Assembly (NCBI GenBank): GCA_025331565.1
Contig: JAFREQ010000009.1
Coordinates: 5,073,501-5,137,500, forward strand
Origin: Holacanthus passer
Lineage: Eukaryota > Chordata > Actinopteri > Pomacanthidae
Reading direction: 5' to 3'
Length of the DNA: 64,000 bases
The notes under the pieces: generated by a model
The model's input: the letters and a program-made list of their open reading frames with translations, nothing else
What the model was told of the DNA's origin: nothing
Database searches by the model: none
Shown here: piece after piece, positions 51,262 to 63,600 of the stretch
Position numbering within the stretch: the first letter of the stretch is position 1
Layout of the letters: each line of letters begins with the position of its first letter
Program-made: the position numbers and the translations under genes

Positions 51262-54200
51262 TTAGACCGGGTTTGCCTTAATTTTGCTGTTGATCCAGTC
51301 AATGTAATGGGTGACCCGGGTGTAGACCCCAGGCTTATCCTTCTGCCCGCACCCATCGCCCCAGCTGATCACACCCATCAGAGTCATCTTGTCATTGTTT
51401 CGACAGACCAGGGGGCCACCAGAGTCTCCCTGCGGGTGACGTTCAAGAAGCAAAATGGAGAGAGAGAAAGGAAGAATTAGATTGAGTAATGTTCTCAGCA
51501 TTGATTTAAGGAAGAGGTCAAGTGTCAAACTCAGGTGTTCTCACCTTGCAGGCATCATCCAGGCCTCGGGTGTCACCTGCACACAGCATGTTGGAGGTAA
51601 CTGTGCGTCCAGAGAGGACATCTGGGATGCAGCGCTCTTTGGGCCACAAGCGAACGTAACCTCTTTTAACACGCTCGGAGTACTCTGCAGAAACTGTGGA
51701 GAGAGGGTTTTGATTTAGTACTTCAGCATCTCTTATCTGCTTAGGAGGATTGTGGAGAAGTTTACACTGCCCTCTACTGGTCAGCTAAATAACTGCCACC
51801 GACTTACTTGCCGCAAAATTAGAGAATTATGAATTAGGTGGGATGTTTGCTTACATTCTGAGTCTTTTCCATAACCCGAGATCTCGCACTCGGTCCAGTC
51901 GGGCAGCACCAGCCCACGTTCAGGCAGACAGGCAGGAAAAACCTCTGGAGAGTTTATAGCACAGATGCCAATGTCCGTCTTCAGCTTCAAAAGGGCTGCA
52001 AGTGGAAAGTGACCAGAGGAAAGTCAGGATAATGCACTGGGAAAATGTGGGCTTATTATTATAGTTTTAACAAGCCTTTGCTGCCCACTTAAGCTTCCAT
52101 ACCACCGCTGGGGGAAAACATGGCTGCTAATATGTCTCATTTAATTTTCATCCCTGACTTCATTGCATAGTTTAATCTGGGTGCAACATTTTGAAAACTG
52201 TTTCCAAATGCTGTTTGTGAAGATGTGACATTTTCATGCTGCCTAGTTTTCAGAAATAAGAGTCATGTATAAAATAGTATTTGCAAAGTGGCAAGAATGA
52301 AAAGACACTCACCGATGTCATTGTCGAAAGTTTCATTGTCAAATTTCTCATGGATCCAGTACTTCTCAACTTTGAAGATCTGCTCGCTGCTGGAATTCCG
52401 TTTCCTAAACGTTCTTCCCAAAATCACTTCCAACTTTTCTACTTTGTCACTGAAAAAGAAAGGGAATATGTTTGTATACTGCGTGGCAATAAATTGTGAC
52501 TTTTCTGTGAGGTTGGCGTGCACATGTGAAGGATGTGAGTCGCTCTTACTTGTCCTCGAAGCAGTGTGCAGCAGACAGGATCCAGCAGGAGTCAATGAGG
52601 ACTCCTCCACATCGGTGAAAGTGTCTCTTGTGACGAGCCTGGTAAACGTTAATGACCGCCTGCCACGGCTGCTCCGTGATGTCGCTCTCTCTGCCCCCAA
52701 ACATGCGGAAAGCCGGGCGATTCAGGGTGTTGTCTAAACGCTGGCCACATGTTGCTACAGAGAGGACAGGTTGCAGGATGATGGTTAAATGGTTGATTAC
52801 TACACGCCAAACACAATGGTAATGGTGGTTTTCATTGGATGTGAAGATGTCCTACCTCTGTTATTGTTGGTGGTGGGAGCACGTGGGCCGGAAGGGGTGA
52901 CGATAGATGGACGTCTCGCTAAAAAGGAAAATGACAAGTATGGGCAAATAGTCTTTATAATCTTACTTCTATGCTTCAACATTCCTACAAAATAATGATA
53001 ATAATAAGGCAACTCACAGCATTTAGGTATATCACACAGCTCCCAGGTCAGCAGCATGTTTTTGTAGGTGTGACACCACGGACCAACATCACCATCTGGA
53101 TTCCTATACAGGAAGAAGAAATGCAATGAAAACCTGAGTCCATCCTGATCTTTCTCATGAGAGGATGATCTCTCATGTGTGATAGTTTAATCAGACTGTG
53201 CATCCTGGTATCTCTACCTGCAGAAATTGTGGCTGCCCAGGCCCAGCTCCAACGCATCAGACCTCCAAGCATTGTTGACCTTGCGCCTGACAGCAGGAGT
53301 GTCCCAGGGGAGACAGCGAGATCCGCTCTTAGTGACGGATGTGGTGCCTCTGTATGACTGACCGGAGCCCAGCACACACTCTTGGTACTTATCTGCTCAA
53401 AAGCACGTAGAGAAACAAAGCATTAAAGCGATTAATTTTTTATAGCCCGAGTGCAGCACTTTAACATAAATGAATGTTCAATACATTCAAGCCCCTGCCA
53501 ATGAGTTCACACAATGTTGACTAAGCCTATCGCCAGTGGTAGCGATGCCTTTTATGTCGAGGAAGCAACTGCAGGACAGAGTAGGCTACAGCAACTAGGG
53601 GTGTATTCCAATATCCATACTACCACTCCATTAAGTATGCCAGAAAAAGATTTAGTATGTCAAATGCAGTATGCCAGAAATGCCAGCAGGTCTTACTGCA
53701 TCTGCATGAGTGTAAAACTACATATTTTTTGCACTCACATGTCCATTTAATAAATTGAATGGACTGCGATGAATGTACGAGCCAGAGGGTCAAAGATCAA
53801 GGTGCAATGTTATGACAGGTAGTGTGTCCTAATTGTGTACTGCTTGCAGCAGTACGTGATTTAGAACACACCTCACAAGTATGACAGTGTTTTTGTAAAT
53901 ACACCCACTGCCAGGCTTAATTATAAGTATTTCAGCATATTAGCTTTTTGGGAAAGTTGTACCTTCAGGACATTTGGGCACAGAACAGAACTCCCAGACG
54001 ATCTGAGTGCCTCTATAGATGTAACACCAAGGAGTGCTGTCACTGTCAGGGTTCCTGAGAGGGGGAAAGAAAGTGAGGACAATGAGTTAACATGTTCACA
54101 AAAATGATGAAAAAACATGTCCTAAACCCAACCAGCTTTAAAATGCATCATCCCAACAAAGTTTTGCAAAATTAGATTGTCACATCATCCAATTGTTTTC

Positions 54201-57200
54201 CAATTGTAATTCTTTTTGTGGCCTATTTTAAGTATTTTAAGTTATTCCAGATGCTCTAACCATATTGTGACCTAGTATAAATCCATATACATGCCTATTT
54301 CCACCTACTCTTTGTCAGATCATCTATTAAGCCATCTTAGTCACAGTGTCGGAGCTTTTTTGCCTGGTTCCCGTCCGTCCTCTGGACACTTGCCTGCTTT
54401 TTTTATGCTCATTGGACTGTTTCAGTTTCCTACCTGTCGCTGCTCTGCCTGAATCACTGACCCAGTAAACTTTGCTTTGAACCGACTTTTTTCTTGCCTT
54501 GACCATGAGTCATGCTTGTGGCAAACAAACTAAGCCGTTACAAAGACGGTGTTGAGTTTTTGCCTTTCAAAATAAGACTCTCTCATCTTTAGCTATAGTG
54601 CCACAATAAAATCAAACCAGTTAATTGAATTGTTTTGGATGATCAGGCCCAGCCCTTGATTTAATTGAATATTGGCAGTTGATTGCAGTTTAATAACAGA
54701 TTGCTCTGGTCATATACCTGCAGAAGTTGTGATTGCCCAATCCAAGACTGCTGGCGTCCACTTTTCTAGCTGTGAACCTCTTTCCCCTCAGAGACGTAGC
54801 GTTCCAGTTGATGCACTCTGCTCCTGAATGGCTGATGCTCCATGTGCCGCGGTAGCCTCCACCCTGCCCCACTACACACTTCTCATTGGTGTCTGTTGGA
54901 GAAAGCGATCACGTTGAACTGGATATAGTGTCACTCAGTTATATATGAGACTGATATCACTCTAATAAGCCAACTAATTCATTTATTTTGACACAATAAA
55001 ACATATTTATTGGATCTGGAAAAACTTAGGCCATTCCAAAATATTTGGACAAATTATGACAGCACTGTTATTTCTTATGTAAGACGTTAAACTTGTGTCC
55101 TAATGGCATTTTTATTGTACCTTTCCAATTAGTGGTTTAAAAAATGGCCAAACATAAACTATGATGATTGTGAGTGCAATCAGATTTATTACGTCTGGCC
55201 ATTGTAACTCATTACCCTTTTGCTGAAATCACTCGGCTGTGGCCAATGGGGTTTGCATAATTATCCCAGTGAGAGGGTGGGGTGTCCCTAAAGCCTCAAA
55301 CAGTCGCCCGCAGAAACAAAAACATTCATGTGCCTGAATGTCTTTCCATGGTTTACGATCCTTTCTTCATTTGTCCAAACCACAGGCCCATGACACCTCC
55401 TGTTTGAGTCACACGGTCAGACTGTGACTTTATCTAGAGTCATTAACAAGTTGGTAAAATGTTTTAATCCATGTTGTGTCACTGGACACTCTGTCATGGA
55501 CACAACTGTGTTTATTAGTGCTTTAAATGCTTAATACTTGACATAATGGAATAGCCAGCATGTACCTGCTGCAGCACAGGAAGACTACATAAGAGATAGT
55601 GGCAGAGCTGAAATAATAAGTCATTTAATTTATTAGTCGATCAACCAAAAATAAATCTGGTTCCAGCTTCTCTATTGTGAGGATTTGCTGCTCTTCTCTG
55701 CTTGATATAATCATAAACTGAATAGTTCAGGTTTTGGACTTTTGGTCAGGCAAAATAAAGACGACTTAATTGAGAAAAAAAGCTGTCAGGTTAATCAAAA
55801 ATGATCGCGCCCTAGTTTAAAGAGTTTGGGAGGACTTACTGATCTCACACTGAGTCCCACTGAAGCCTGGGGGACACTGACAGATGTAGTCTGAAGTGTA
55901 CACAGCCTCCTTACAGGTTCCTCCGTTATAGCACTGAGACACGTAGCAGTCTGGAAGGGGCAGACAGAGAGCCGGTTAGTCAAACGTTCGTCATCTTGTT
56001 CTTCACAGTAAACAATCTGAATAATCAGAATATGATTGATTGGCCATGACCACTTTAATTTTAGTTTGTGGGTTCAGCCTTGTGTGTCACATGTGGTGTA
56101 CAAACACTGAGTAGTATGCAAATGAATGGTTCATCCAGATTCTCTTGTTGAATACATCTTCATAGCTTTTAAAATATCATGTCACATCAAGGGGTTCTTT
56201 CTGGGTTTATGCCATCACCAGTTCGGTTTTTCATTTATTATTTCAACATTTCCTAAAGGCCAGGGTTCAGAATAACAGCACCCTACTCGCTCCCAATGGT
56301 ATGAGCTCATCGACATTGCAGTTTGTCAGGCTGAAAATGTGGTTGTAATTTGTCTGCGGGAGGGGCAGCCATGCTTCGCAGAGTTCGTCAATGGGGGTGA
56401 AAGTGCGCACAAGGGCTTGTCTGGCAGCAGTATTTCAAACAATCTCAGACTAAACTACGCCCGCTCAAAAAACACAGAAACCCAACAGCTCTTCGTTGGG
56501 ATGCACTGAAATAACAGGGATGTTGGAGACATGAGCGAAGCAAGCCAACAAAAAAATAATCATCTGAGGTTAGAGCAAGTTAGAGGTAGAGTGAAGTTAT
56601 GTGGAAGGACAGAGAGGTCAGTAAGGGCAGGAAAGCAGACTGACACATTAACAAGCAGAGGATGATATTCTGCTTATTTCAAACAAAAAGTATGATTGTA
56701 AGAGACAAGAAAAAAAAAGACAATTCACATGTGTTTGTGTGTGTATGCATCCATGTCACACTCACTGATGACGGGCACAATATGACAACGCTCTCGTCCT
56801 CCTAACGCACAACGGCAATACTCCACACGCTGTCCCCTCCATCGCAGCCAAGTGTCCCCAAAACTATGCACAGCTGACGTCTCACTATCCACACAATGTA
56901 CTGAGGAAACACACACACACACACACACACAAACAAACACAAACAATAAGTATACCGCCAACACACTGAAAACTTGAGCACTTGAGCATGTCACATGTAA
57001 AAGCTGCTGCAAGCAGAGAGAGGAACAGAAACACATGAGTGACAACGGTGAATTAAAAGAATCTGAGGGTGATGATGATGGTGGTGGTGTTAGAAAAGAC
57101 AAACAGGAGTGTGCAGGAGCTCACAGGTGGTGTCAAAGGAAGGTGAAGACTTCTGGACATGAACAATCAAAAGCGTCCGTCTAGCTGGCTGCCTGACAGG

Positions 57201-57914
57201 CTCACCTCTGTAAAAGCGAGTCCCTCTCTTAGTGCGGAGCAGCTCCACCTGCGAGACAAAAACATACGTTAAACACAGAGCAGCAGTGCATGGGAGCTGG
57301 TTGCACGGCACTGGTTTTCAACCCAGGAAGCCAGTGCTGTTATTTCATTTCTGCAGGATACTGAAAATAAACTCGCAGGGACTTGAAACTTGCTTTGCAT
57401 ACAGTAGGTCATTCATCTCAATCACCATTCAGCTGCTTAGTTAAACATCATTTGTCAGTTCATGCAAATTAGTGTACAAGTACGCAAGATTTGAGAGTTG
57501 GCTGCAGGACAGTTTATGAGCTGTGTTGTTTTTTTTCTTAGAAGATTATGAAAGTATCTTTGTGCATTTTAAAGAATGTTGCTGTTCAGCAGCTGACTCT
57601 TAAATCTTGGATGCTGAAGCACTTGATGGCACCACCAAGGAGTCAGTGCTCAAAACTGCATCGACATGCAACAAAAACACAAACGCAAAAATATTAAACA
57701 GACTTAGTGTTTGCCCAGACGGATTATAAACCACAAGAGAATTGAAATGGATTAAGATAAGCCCTTTTTAAGGATGCAGGATTTGCAGTTAATGTGCTTA
57801 AACAGGCAAAACCACTTGTTGGGCCTCACATGAAAAGGATGCATTACTTACATTATCCGCTAGGCTGCAGCAGAGAGCAGAGAGGAGCAGTAATAGTCCA
57901 AGTGTTCTGGTCAT
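51262..57914 (-). CDS. plat: Tissue-type plasminogen activator, complete (14 coding exons, 580 aa)
   Basis: Exons, last to first: 51262-51429, 51545-51693, 51855-51995, 52313-52449, 52550-52754, 52856-52918, 53018-53103, 53218-53392, 53963-54054, 54718-54892, 55840-55950, 56766-56900, 57206-57248, 57852-57914. They sum to 1,743 nt in one frame. Order: signal peptide (MTRTLGLLLLLSALCCSLA), basic propeptide with RTKR, fibronectin type I finger (four Cys, 38-75), EGF (about 82-117), kringle 1 (about 123-205), kringle 2 (about 212-293), linker, trypsin-like protease. Finger-EGF-kringle-kringle-protease is diagnostic of tPA; urokinase lacks the finger and one kringle. The triad is His378 (SAAHC), Asp427 (DNDIALL), Ser528 (GDSGGP), with DACKGDSGG giving the S1 aspartate for Arg/Lys cleavage. 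The secreted enzyme converts plasminogen to plasmin. Both kringles keep the D-x-D lysine-site motif (NPDSD, NPDGD). Odd points: the activation site is R331-M332-F-G-G, and a 63-nt linker exon is extra compared with the mammalian gene. Confidence 0.95.
52856..52918 (-). other. plat: 63-nt Ser/Thr/Pro-rich linker exon of plat
   Basis: A phase 1-1 exon between kringle 2 and the protease exon encodes RRPSIVTPSGPRAPTTNNNR. Its acceptor (TTTTTAG) and donor (AGAG|GTAGG) are good. Human PLAT passes directly from the second kringle exon to the protease exon. Being symmetrical, it can be skipped without a frameshift. Confidence 0.75.
53590..53880. mobile_element. probable dispersed repeat in a plat intron
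   Basis: 'gtgtattccaatatccatactaccactcc' and repeated 'agtatg' phrases with 'gtgtcctaattgtgtactgc' resemble a common fish MITE beginning with 'gtgtgtcccaatt...'. Ends are not defined. Confidence 0.35.
54310..54560 (+). mobile_element. retroelement-like 3' remnant in a plat intron
   Basis: A C/T-rich stretch with 'cctctggacac', 'ctgctctgcctgaatc', 'cagtaaactttgctttgaac' resembles the 3' end of a common teleost retroelement. No protein frame remains. Confidence 0.3.
55605..55805. mobile_element. hAT-like MITE family, decayed copy
   Basis: 'tttattagtcgatcaacc', 'aatctggttccagcttctctattgtgagg', 'aaactgaatagttcaggttttggac' and 'gacgactt' follow the order of the family that is intact at 33947-34295. 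The ends are unclear. Confidence 0.45.
56909..56930. repeat. (AC)11 microsatellite in the acceptor tract of the finger exon
   Basis: Lies 9 bases upstream (in the transcript sense) of the plat finger exon start at 56900, so the intron ends with a TG run before the CTCAG acceptor. Confidence 0.9.
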
Positions 57915-57929
57915 GGCTTCTCAAGTGGT
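57915..57929 (-). other. plat: plat 5' UTR part of the signal-peptide exon
   Basis: A good acceptor (TTCTTGCAG) on the minus strand ends at 57930, 15 bases before the ATG. This implies a further upstream non-coding exon, as in mammalian PLAT. Confidence 0.6.
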
Positions 57930-60900
57930 CTGCAAGAATATGAACACATATTTAAAACAATCAACAGGAGATTTTACAAGCTAATGCAGTTTAGATGAAC
58001 ATGTGTTCATTTCTTTTTGCAATGTTTTGAATAAACCAGTAATAAATTACCAAAAGCTGAAATCACTGATGAAAAAGTTGTCAATAATCAGAACATTGAG
58101 CACTTCTTTTCTGCATCCTTTAAAACAATTTTTAGTATGTCTCCCAAACACACAACTATTAACTATCACAACTCACACACAACCTAAATGAAAACAGCGG
58201 AAACCTTCAACTTCAACTTCCTAAAATGAATAAGAGCTTTGGCACAGTGAGGCGAGAGATTCATTGTTGAATGTATATCCGTGTAAATCTCTTGTCATGA
58301 ATCTGTCATTTCTATTGAGCCAACAATTGCAGGAAAGCATTCGACACTGGTCACCCTATTCCGTCTATACTGTTTCTCTGTTTAGCTTCCTTCCTCCATC
58401 CCTACGCCTGCTACCGAAGGAGCCCACTGGAGAGGAAAGGGTGGACGAGGTGCCGCGCTTATGGGAAACCAGAGGTCATTTCTAGTTTCTTGAAATTGTT
58501 TTGACTTCTTCATTAAGACAGGAAGTTTTAACAGCCTGCGCAGGAAATCTCCTCTGATAGGAGAATGAGTTCAAGAAGTTTGTATATGTTTTGTGGTCCT
58601 GCTTCAATTCATTTCCCTTTTATCATAATTCGTCTATAACTTCCACACAGGGAGTAAACAGGAAGCAGATTATCTTCACTTTATGCAGAAAATAGACTCT
58701 GACCACCACATCAAACAGCACAATCTGGACATCCCTGGAGCGATGAAAGGTGGCACGCACAGCAGAAAGTTTCTGCACCACACTGACAGCATTCCTTCTC
58801 TAACAGAGCAGAGCAGCAGCTGTAGGAGGATGAAGTGACTCAGGACTTAAAAGAGAAAGAGGAAATAGAAGGGAAAGCCTAGAGCAAGACAATTGACTAA
58901 TCTTATATTATCCCTTTTATACTTCCAGAAAAGATGTTTGATATCAAACTTGTTCCTCTTCTTTCACAATGTGCAGAAAAGAGATATAGAGAAGAGCGCC
59001 TGTTGTTCCTCATTCAAACGTGAGTAAGCATGAGTCACAGAATGAAGGAGGGGGTGAGTGGAGGAAGGAGGAGAGAGGAAATTGAAGAGAATAAGAAGAA
59101 AGTTGCACATAATGAGGGCTCAAAAGTTTAAAAAGTGGTTTCGAGTTCTTTAAAAATAACAGTCAGAAACTTCTACAGACACATGCATGCGAACACCCAG
59201 ACATCCAACAAGAAGCATGAGCGTACAAGCCTGCACGTTTTTATTCTCTCCTCTCCATCGGCTGCTTCTCGGCTGACTCACCTTCTGTTGTTGACTGAGC
59301 TAATAAAAAACAGCACTGTTTTCTATAGATCAGCAGCTAAGCTACACACACAAACATGCTCTCTCTCTCTCACACACACACATGCACAAAGTGCTCAGGA
59401 ACGTGGAGCTAATCAACACCACTACACATCAGGATTTACTGTTCATTCTGCTCATTGTTCATTGGAACAAAGACTCCCTCCCTGGATTTGACTTTTAAAA
59501 CAGAGACATGCATTCACACACTCACCATTAAGACGGCAGGTCCCTTGAAAGCTATCCTTGCCCCAAACAAATAAAAACCCCGTTGTCCTGCGCTTTTACC
59601 CCCCCAACTGAGCCTCACTGGCAGGGCGACAACACACTAGTTTCCTTTTTGTTTCCTTTGTGCAGCTGTTCAACTCCGTTCACTCGTCCCAGCCCTGTCA
59701 GCTAAAACATGTGTTTCCTGCTAAAATGCTGTCACTACGGGCCCCTTGCCTTTCGGAAATGTGCCTACATATCAGCACATGCACGCACAAGAACACGCGC
59801 CAGCATACACACATCAGATATAAACATACTGTATGTGTATCCCACCCTTTTTTTAAAGTGTGTGGTATCTGACATGCAGAGGCCCTGTTTGGGGCCTGCT
59901 CCTTCGACGATCCCGCGATGCAATTGGCCTGAATTAAGCTGCCTGTCTTACAACATGTAATGCAAATGAACAGACATAAACAGACAAAATAAACATGCAC
60001 ATAAAAAGTCTCATTTACAGGAGTTAAAGTTAAGCTATGGCTGCTTTTTAGTTTTATATAGTGGCACTGGCTTGTTAGAGGTGATCAACTCTTAAAACAA
60101 CTGTGGTTTTTGTATTACTGGCATTTATATGACTCGCAAAATCACCTAATAGCTTAGAAAATAGATTAATTGCAATTTCTTTAAGGATAATTAGGGAAAT
60201 TTGAAAGTTATGTGAGCTTGGGGTTTCCTGGAGAGTTTCTGTTGCAAAACACATTTTATCAGCGTTCTGAAGGTGTCAGATATGACGGCTCATTACAGAA
60301 CAGTAATCCAGCTAATTACTGATATCTGTCAGGCTTTTGGTGTAACTGGCAGCAACTATGGGCTCACAGCAACCTCATAGCCAAAAATTGTTAAAGAACC
60401 ACTAACATTTACTGAGAGATGCCTTGATTGAGATTCAAGTTAAACCATGTCACTAACCTCTCTGACTGCTTAGGGTTCAAGGGTCAAAACCGTGAATGGA
60501 AATAGTTTACAAGAGCATTGCAACCAATAAATAACACCAACTATTCTTGTCCAAGTTTCTTGTCAGGAGGGGTTGCCACCAATAATAAAAGCTCATTTTG
60601 CTCATAAGGACCAGAGCCACTGATGTGCCAACTGATGGTGAGATGCATCAATGGGCTCATGAGTAAGCCTCTCTCAAAAATCCCACTGGCACTGAAATGG
60701 TTAAGGCATTTGCCTGTTACACCCAATCAGTTATTAGTTGAAACATGTAAAACCACGTATGCAGTCTGCGGAGAGCGTGGTTCCCCTTTAGTAGGTCAAA
60801 CATGAATGGAAGAAATGAAAATATGTTTGGAGCAGCAGCGGCCAGACTGTGAGTCAGCTGCAGCTTCACAACTGTGGTTTTAAGATGCACCACTTTAGTC

Positions 60901-61287
60901 TCGTGCAACAGATGAAAAGTCGGGCACACACACAAAAAAAATGCTCACCAGCTCACCAGTTAATGTTCAAAGCTGAGATTAAATGTTGTTCACCATTGTT
61001 ATCCACTCACTATTCGTGTGCAGTTTCAGTATAGTTAGGAACAGGTCTTCAGTGCTGACCACAATCTTTGACATCATGCAGGGCATTAGCGAGGATGTGT
61101 AATGATGATGGTGCGCTGAGGTTGTAGAGGAAGGAGGTGAGACATTCTTGTCTTCCAGTAACAAGAGCGAAATATGAAAACCTAACTAAACTAAAATGGT
61201 GAGAATGGTTAGACGGCGTGCGGGGAACATAGTTGCATCTGCCTGTGAAGTTCAAATTATGGTTTGCTGTGCAAGTATGGTTACTTT

Positions 61288-61319
<32 letters not shown>

Positions 61320-63384
61320 GCTTTGATGCAAATGTCAAAACTGATTCTTAATAAAGGACTCAGAGTGTGTGGACTGGGAGCCAAGCAAGGAAGTGGCAGA
61401 GGAAACACCTTTACAGTGAACATTGTACCACTTTTTCAGTCTAATTTAGTTTGGCACTTTCTCAACAATATTTCTTCGAGAGATCAACATTTGTGCGTTT
61501 GGATTGTAAACATTATTCCCATTCTCCTGGAACAGCAGGCTGTTTCCAATAAATCTCTCAAGATGTATTTGAACTGGTTTGACCTGCTGGGATTGAAGCT
61601 TTGCAACAGCTTCAGCTGAGGCGTTGTTCCTTCAGTTAAGTGGTTTGCACGTGTCTAGTAAGTTTGCTGATGATATGTTATGGCATGCAATGTCATGCCT
61701 GTAAGCTACTTCACAGGCATTATGCATTCTTTACCCTGGGATTTTCAGTCGAGCTTCAATAAACCAGCTGTCATCTGACGAACAAAGGGCCGTATTGTTG
61801 CTTTACGGCTTCCCGCCGTGCAGGGGGGCCTTGAACTTCTTATCAGAAAGAAACACAAACCCGTGGCCAAAAGAAGCAGATGTTGACATGAGAAATTATT
61901 AGAAGCTGAGGAGATAATGAGACAGCTTCGTGGAATCGAATGAATGGATGGAGAGAAAGGGGGAGAAGGATGAAAAGAGGGAGAGGAGGGAGATGAAATC
62001 CAATCCCAGAGGTCAGCAGAAAGACAGTGAGTAGTCCTGAGTCATCCCAGCTTCCAGGACTGTACAAAGACAGATGGAAGAAGAGACACAGATGGAGGCA
62101 TTGATAGGATTTATAACCAGTATCAGTGTCATTAGATGAAGATACAAATCAAAAATTTGGTAGAGTAGAGATGTGAAAGAAGGTTTTTGTCCAGATCCAA
62201 GTGAAAGCTGCCACTCAGCGTTGAATGACTAACTCAACGTCTGGTTATTGTTCCCACAGTCTGACCCAACACCATGCCCTGTTTGACCTACTTCTAAATC
62301 ACAGTTTTAACCAACACATCTGATCCTGTGTTTGGACTTACAAACATCAGTGTGAGGCACAGCTGACCACACCGCCAGGAATGCAGATAGTGGATACAAA
62401 CTCTACTTTCTCTCAATGTGATGGAGAATATCAGCGCTGACGGATGACAGGGAGGAGAACTCCCAAAGTTCCAGCTCAGACGTAAATCCGGCTCATTAGC
62501 CTGATAAGAGCCTGAATGTGAGTGAGGTGCAGGTCAGAGTAACGCATGCATACTGAGAGAAGACACAGTATCATAGCAGGGATGTTCCTCAATAACAAAC
62601 ACTGAGTCCTGCAGCGGAGCACAATATCACCACGTTCTTTTCACATTTGTAACATTGTGATTTGAAGTAACCTTGATGACACAAATAGCTGATTTCTGAA
62701 AAGCATTTCAGGATGAAGAGCGAGCGTGAGATAGTGTGGGGGAGTTTGTGTAGTTCTCAGCGGATTGAACAGGTGGATGTGGACGGAGGGAGCTGCCGGG
62801 ATGCCAAACGAATGAGCAACCACAAGGTAATGCAAAATCACAGTTTCACCTCACCACACAGTGAAACCAGACAAATTAATATCATCATAATCACAACAAT
62901 TACATTAGCCATATGAACTGTGTGTGTCAGGTTGAATGAATTATTAATTGCAGCAACTTGTGGAAGCACTTATGTTTCAATGTATAGTCCCTATTAGATT
63001 AAGTGAGAGTTCAGAGTGTTCATTTCATATGAGATTTTACTTATCTAGCATTTAAGAAGACTCCATCATAACTCTATATTACCATCTGATCATATAAGAT
63101 TGAAATGTAAAACTTACACACAACACTGAATATTGCCATACTAATTGATCTAATCACCTTAAAGAGAAACATATTTGAATTACTTTAAATGCCAGACAAT
63201 CAAATGTAAGAGATGCACGCAAAATGTGTAAGATCATCTATAAATGAAATTTATAACCTCAGATAATAATGATGTTATAATAAGAAACTCAGTTGTCACA
63301 TTATCAGAAAACAACGTGATGCAGAAACATCTGCAGCACATCTGCATCAAACAAATGCGATGATATAAAAAAAAAAGCTCTTAC
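57930..63384 (-). other. plat: probable plat intron 1
   Basis: 5.5 kb with no exon recognised on either strand. It holds a (CT)12 run at 61289-61312 and scattered simple sequence. The short open frames show no domain. Confidence 0.45.
61289..61312. repeat. (CT)12 microsatellite
   Basis: Perfect CT run, continuing imperfectly to about 61319. Confidence 0.9.
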
Positions 63385-63600
63385 CAAGTTAAACCTCCTC
63401 TGAATCGTTAACCTCTGGTGTCTCTGCAGGACTAGTGCCAGTGATGTGTCCCCGGGCTTTGAGGCTCAGACTGAGCAGCTCACAGTTTTTATCCGGCCGC
63501 TCCGGTGCTGTGGAGGGGGAGGCGGCTGTGAGCTCAGCGGCGCAGAGAGGCTGGACGGCCGGATGATGATGCAGCCTGCTGGGCGGTGCCCGCACGGAGG
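63385..63600 (-). promoter_or_regulatory. plat: candidate plat non-coding exon 1 and promoter
   Basis: A CpG-rich island (63440-63600) in otherwise AT-rich DNA ends, in the minus sense, at a consensus donor (AACTTG|GTAAGAGC, GT at 63384-63383). Its open frame hits a stop just before the donor, so it is probably non-coding. It is the best partner for the acceptor at 57930, but it could be the first exon of an unrelated minus-strand transcript. Confidence 0.4.

Noticed and set aside
52288..52737. 149-aa plus-strand open frame over the plat protease exons
   Set aside because: It is the antisense shadow of two real plat exons and runs through their intron.
51262..57914. Urokinase (plau) or factor XII-type protease
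   Set aside because: A single finger, single EGF and two kringles in this order fit tPA; urokinase has one kringle and no finger, and factor XII has additional domains.
63389..63595. 68-aa minus-strand open frame as a protein
   Set aside because: It resembles no family, is low-complexity and GC-driven, and stops just before a donor; better read as a non-coding exon.
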